Origin: Micropruina glycogenica
GTDB lineage: Bacteria > Actinomycetota > Actinomycetes > Propionibacteriales > Propionibacteriaceae
Length of the DNA stretch: 64,000 nucleotides
Assembly: GCF_900289045.1 (NCBI RefSeq)
Contig: NZ_LT985188.1
Location: 2,294,001-2,358,000 of the forward strand
Direction: 5' to 3'
Each line of letters starts with the position of its first letter. The stretch's first letter is position 1. Both the position numbers and the translations under genes were made by a program. The notes beneath the pieces were generated by a model. That model made no database searches. It was not told the origin of the DNA and worked only from the letters and a program-made list of their open reading frames with translations. Below, piece by piece: positions 62,133 through 64,000 of the stretch.

Positions 62133-62578
62133 ACTCTCGCGACGCCGACAACGCCCGCTTCGAAGAGTTGATGGCTCACGAGTTTCCAGAAGGGCTGATA
62201 CCTGCCGATCGTTCGCGGCGGTTGCCCGATCCGCCGTCCGCCGAGCCGGCTGCCGAGCCGGACGCCCCGCCGCCCCCCGTCGAGGCCGATGACGTACCCG
62301 CCGACAACGGGTTTCGCAGCTGGGCGCCGCCCGATGAGCCCGACGAGCCCTTCGTTCCCCCACCTCGGCCACCGTCGCGACGGTGGACCGCGGAGGGCAT
62401 CAGCGGCGCAGTGTTGGTGGTGGTTCCGGTGCTGTTGGTGCTGCTGTCAGCCGCCGGAGTGCGCCTGCCGGCCTTCGTGTCGACGCTGGGTGGCCTGGGC
62501 TTCGTGGTCGGCGTGGCGTTGCTGCTGCATCGGCTGCGCAAACGTCCACCGGTGGACGGCGACGGGGCCGTTCTGTAG
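62129..62578 (+). CDS. Hypothetical two-span membrane protein
   Basis: 149 residues. The first ~85 residues are acidic and Pro-rich (PPSAEPAAEPDAPPPPVEAD) and probably disordered. Two membrane segments follow (GAVLVVVPVLLVLLSAAGV, TLGGLGFVVGVALLLHRLR). The N-terminus (DADNARFEELMAHEFPEGLI) is of the kind seen in actinobacterial proteins encoded after this esterase. ATGA overlap with the esterase suggests translational coupling. No function assigned. Confidence 0.82.
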   Translation: MNSRDADNARFEELMAHEFPEGLIPADRSRRLPDPPSAEPAAEPDAPPPPVEADDVPADNGFRSWAPPDEPDEPFVPPPRPPSRRWTAEGISGAVLVVVPVLLVLLSAAGVRLPAFVSTLGGLGFVVGVALLLHRLRKRPPVDGDGAVL

Positions 62579-62585
62579 CCGAGAA

Positions 62586-62640
62586 CCGGTCGAGCGTGTC
62601 GGGACCCGCCGCGACCCGACCGGTCGAACCTGTCGAGACC
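62586..62640. repeat. Two inverted GGTCTCGACAAG-family copies
   Basis: CCGGTCGAGCGTGTCGGGAC (62586-62605) and CGGTCGAACCTGTCGAGACC (62621-62640) are reverse-complement relatives of the family, in the convergent space before 62681. Confidence 0.65.
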
Positions 62641-62680
62641 TCTCGCCTTCGGTTTCGACGGCGTCGAGCAACCGGAGCTG

Positions 62681-63736
62681 CTACCGCCGCCGATTCAGCT
62701 CGTCGCGATACCACTGCAGCACCCGGGCGTCTGAGATGGTGCCGCTCGCAGAGGTGCGTGCCTGCGCCTCGGCCAGCACCGCCGTCCACCCGACCTGGGT
62801 GACCATGGCCTGCACCGCCACCTGCGCGAGCGCGTAGCTCGTCGGGTCGCCGCTTGCGACGTCGGGCAAGGTGGTCGGAAACCCGCGGGCGAGGGCGGCG
62901 CGAACCAGGGTGTCGTTGGCGGCGGCCACCGACGGGTGGGCCTGCGCCGTCAGCGCCTCGGCGGTGCCCTCGATCAGCCAGCCCGGCGTGCCGGTGAGCC
63001 GGGGCGACCGCATGCCGGCGTGCACCGCCTCGTGCGTGATCGTGGCCGCGGCCCCCTCGATCGGGGCGTCGGGATTGACCACGACTCGCACGCTCTCGCT
63101 GGCTGCAGTTCCGGGCACCACCGTCACCGCCGCGGTCCCGCTCGCGCCGACGCCGGCGTAGCGGGCGAAGGCGGCCAGGTCGCGCGGCACCAGCACCACC
63201 AGCGGGTCGGGCATGGCCAGGGCCTGCGGCCGCGCCCGCCGCAATGCGGCCAGCCCGTCGTGCACCGCCTCACCCCACCGGGTCGCCTGCTCGGCGGTGA
63301 CCGTGGCCAGCACCCCGCCGTCCATCGTGTCGATCACCAGCGGATCGCCCAGCCATTCGGTGCCGGTGCTTGCCGAGGTGAGGTTCGCGATGGCTCCGCG
63401 GTCGATCGCCACGGCCGCCATGCTCACCACCATGGGCTCGCGCGGTAGGTGCCAACTCACCTGCAGGTGGTCGGCGTCGGTGCCCGCGACGCCGGCTCCG
63501 GTGGCGTTCAGGTTGGCGAACACCCGCTCAGCCAGTGACTGGGAGCCTGGATCGGACGCGAAGAGCGCCACGAACCCTGCGCGGTCACCGGCGCTCAGCC
63601 GATCATTCAGGGCGGACGCTCGCTGGGCCGGACTCAGCTCGGTGGTGCAGCCGCCGATCAGGGGCGCCACGAGTGCCAGGGGTGCGCCCAGCAGCAGCGC
63701 CCGGCGAACCCGATCAACCGATGACGCGGCGGGCAC
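62681..63736 (-). CDS. HExxH-containing lipoprotein
   Basis: 351 residues with a lipoprotein signal (RRALLLGAPLALVAPLIGGC, Cys ~30). A central ATITHEAVHAGMRSP contains HExxH followed by WLIEGTAEAL, where the Glu would be the third zinc ligand: a gluzincin-like peptidase MA arrangement. The domain is exposed outside the membrane. Substrate unknown. It overlaps the end of the NlpC/P60 gene by 23 bases, so both are likely one operon for cell-wall or surface processing. Confidence 0.8.
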   Translation of the reverse strand: MPAASSVDRVRRALLLGAPLALVAPLIGGCTTELSPAQRASALNDRLSAGDRAGFVALFASDPGSQSLAERVFANLNATGAGVAGTDADHLQVSWHLPREPMVVSMAAVAIDRGAIANLTSASTGTEWLGDPLVIDTMDGGVLATVTAEQATRWGEAVHDGLAALRRARPQALAMPDPLVVLVPRDLAAFARYAGVGASGTAAVTVVPGTAASESVRVVVNPDAPIEGAAATITHEAVHAGMRSPRLTGTPGWLIEGTAEALTAQAHPSVAAANDTLVRAALARGFPTTLPDVASGDPTSYALAQVAVQAMVTQVGWTAVLAEAQARTSASGTISDARVLQWYRDELNRRR

Positions 63737-64000
63737 CCTGATAGGCCGGGTATGAGTTCAGCCGGGTGATCTCAAGATCGTTGCGGGGGTTGCGCGCATG
63801 CACGAACAGGCCGTTGCCGATGTACATGCCGACGTGATGAATCGGGTTGTAGAAGAACAGCAGGTCGCCCGGCTTGAGCTCGTCGCGCGACACGGGCCGT
63901 CCGACGCTGAACTGGGCACGCGACGAGTGGGGCAGCGAAATACCGATGGAGCGGTACGCGGCCACCATGAGGCCGGAGCAGTCGAACGTGTTGGGCCCCT
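63714..64000 (-). CDS. NlpC/P60 family hydrolase, C-terminal part (5' end outside window)
   Basis: The minus-strand frame runs off the end of the window. It reads GPNTFDCSGLMVAAYRSIGI (catalytic Cys in FDCSGL), LKPGDLLFFYNPIHHVGMYI (catalytic His) and FVHARNPRNDLEITRL (third residue His). That is the complete catalytic end of an NlpC/P60 endopeptidase, which cleaves peptide bridges in peptidoglycan. The N-terminal part, including any signal peptide or coiled coil, is missing. Confidence 0.9.
   Translation of the reverse strand, partial: GPNTFDCSGLMVAAYRSIGISLPHSSRAQFSVGRPVSRDELKPGDLLFFYNPIHHVGMYIGNGLFVHARNPRNDLEITRLNSYPAYQGARRVIG

Overview
The window is high-GC actinobacterial DNA. The evidence is actinobacterial gene content: resuscitation-promoting factors with G5/DUF348 modules, a class II DAHP synthase, a HelD-type RNA polymerase motor, a PASTA kinase, an L17 with a long tail, and several start codons sitting directly behind a TANNNT -10 box. 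The SOD and general gene style fit Propionibacteriales, but the family assignment is an inference.

Layout. (1) 1-6.8 kb: a cobalamin-riboswitch operon. A cobalamin riboswitch (about 508-650) precedes a secreted protein with an alpha6/alpha6-barrel-like repeat domain, a DUF4430 domain (the two-domain plan of animal intrinsic factor and transcobalamin) and an Ig-like domain. Next come a membrane-anchored DUF4430 protein, EcfT, a double-ATPase EcfA and an ECF S component. The genes overlap or nearly so. A membrane-anchored barrel-repeat protein ends just upstream of the riboswitch. I read this as a surface B12 capture-and-import system and regard it as the main discovery of the window. (2) 6.9-14.3 kb: superoxide dismutase, two Rpf proteins, alpha/beta hydrolase, tail-collar protein, intradiol dioxygenase-like Tat lipoprotein, LysE-type exporter, and a truncated response regulator. 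(3) 14.4-18.5 kb, minus strand: the alpha operon infA-rpmJ-rpsM-rpsK-rpsD-rpoA-rplQ. (4) 18.7-22.8 kb: FNT channel, HelD, metF.

(5) 22.8-47.6 kb: an accessory island. It holds decayed gene pieces (Nramp, lipoprotein, YjhG-type dehydratase, DUF2231, SDR, ISL3 and IS256 transposases). It also holds a TetR regulator, a YihY/DUF3618/holin-like envelope cluster, a two-component system with an ABC exporter and an erythromycin-esterase-like protein, a Zn-alcohol dehydrogenase with a large-subunit catalase, and an extracellular alpha-glucan locus (GH27 isomalto-dextranase-like, ROK regulator, GH31, GH13). It separates metF from idsA, which are close neighbours in mycobacteria.

(6) 47.6-64 kb: a core block with idsA, thiE, a PASTA kinase, a cytosolic metzincin with its TetR regulator, a SHOCT membrane protein, an MBL hydrolase, a GT-C-like membrane protein, aroG (class II), plsC, an esterase, an HExxH lipoprotein and the start-truncated NlpC/P60 hydrolase. 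Intergenic spaces carry two dispersed repeat families: one built on GGGACGGTTC, the other on GGTCTCGACAAGCTCGACCA. No tRNA, rRNA, CRISPR array or intact mobile element was seen.
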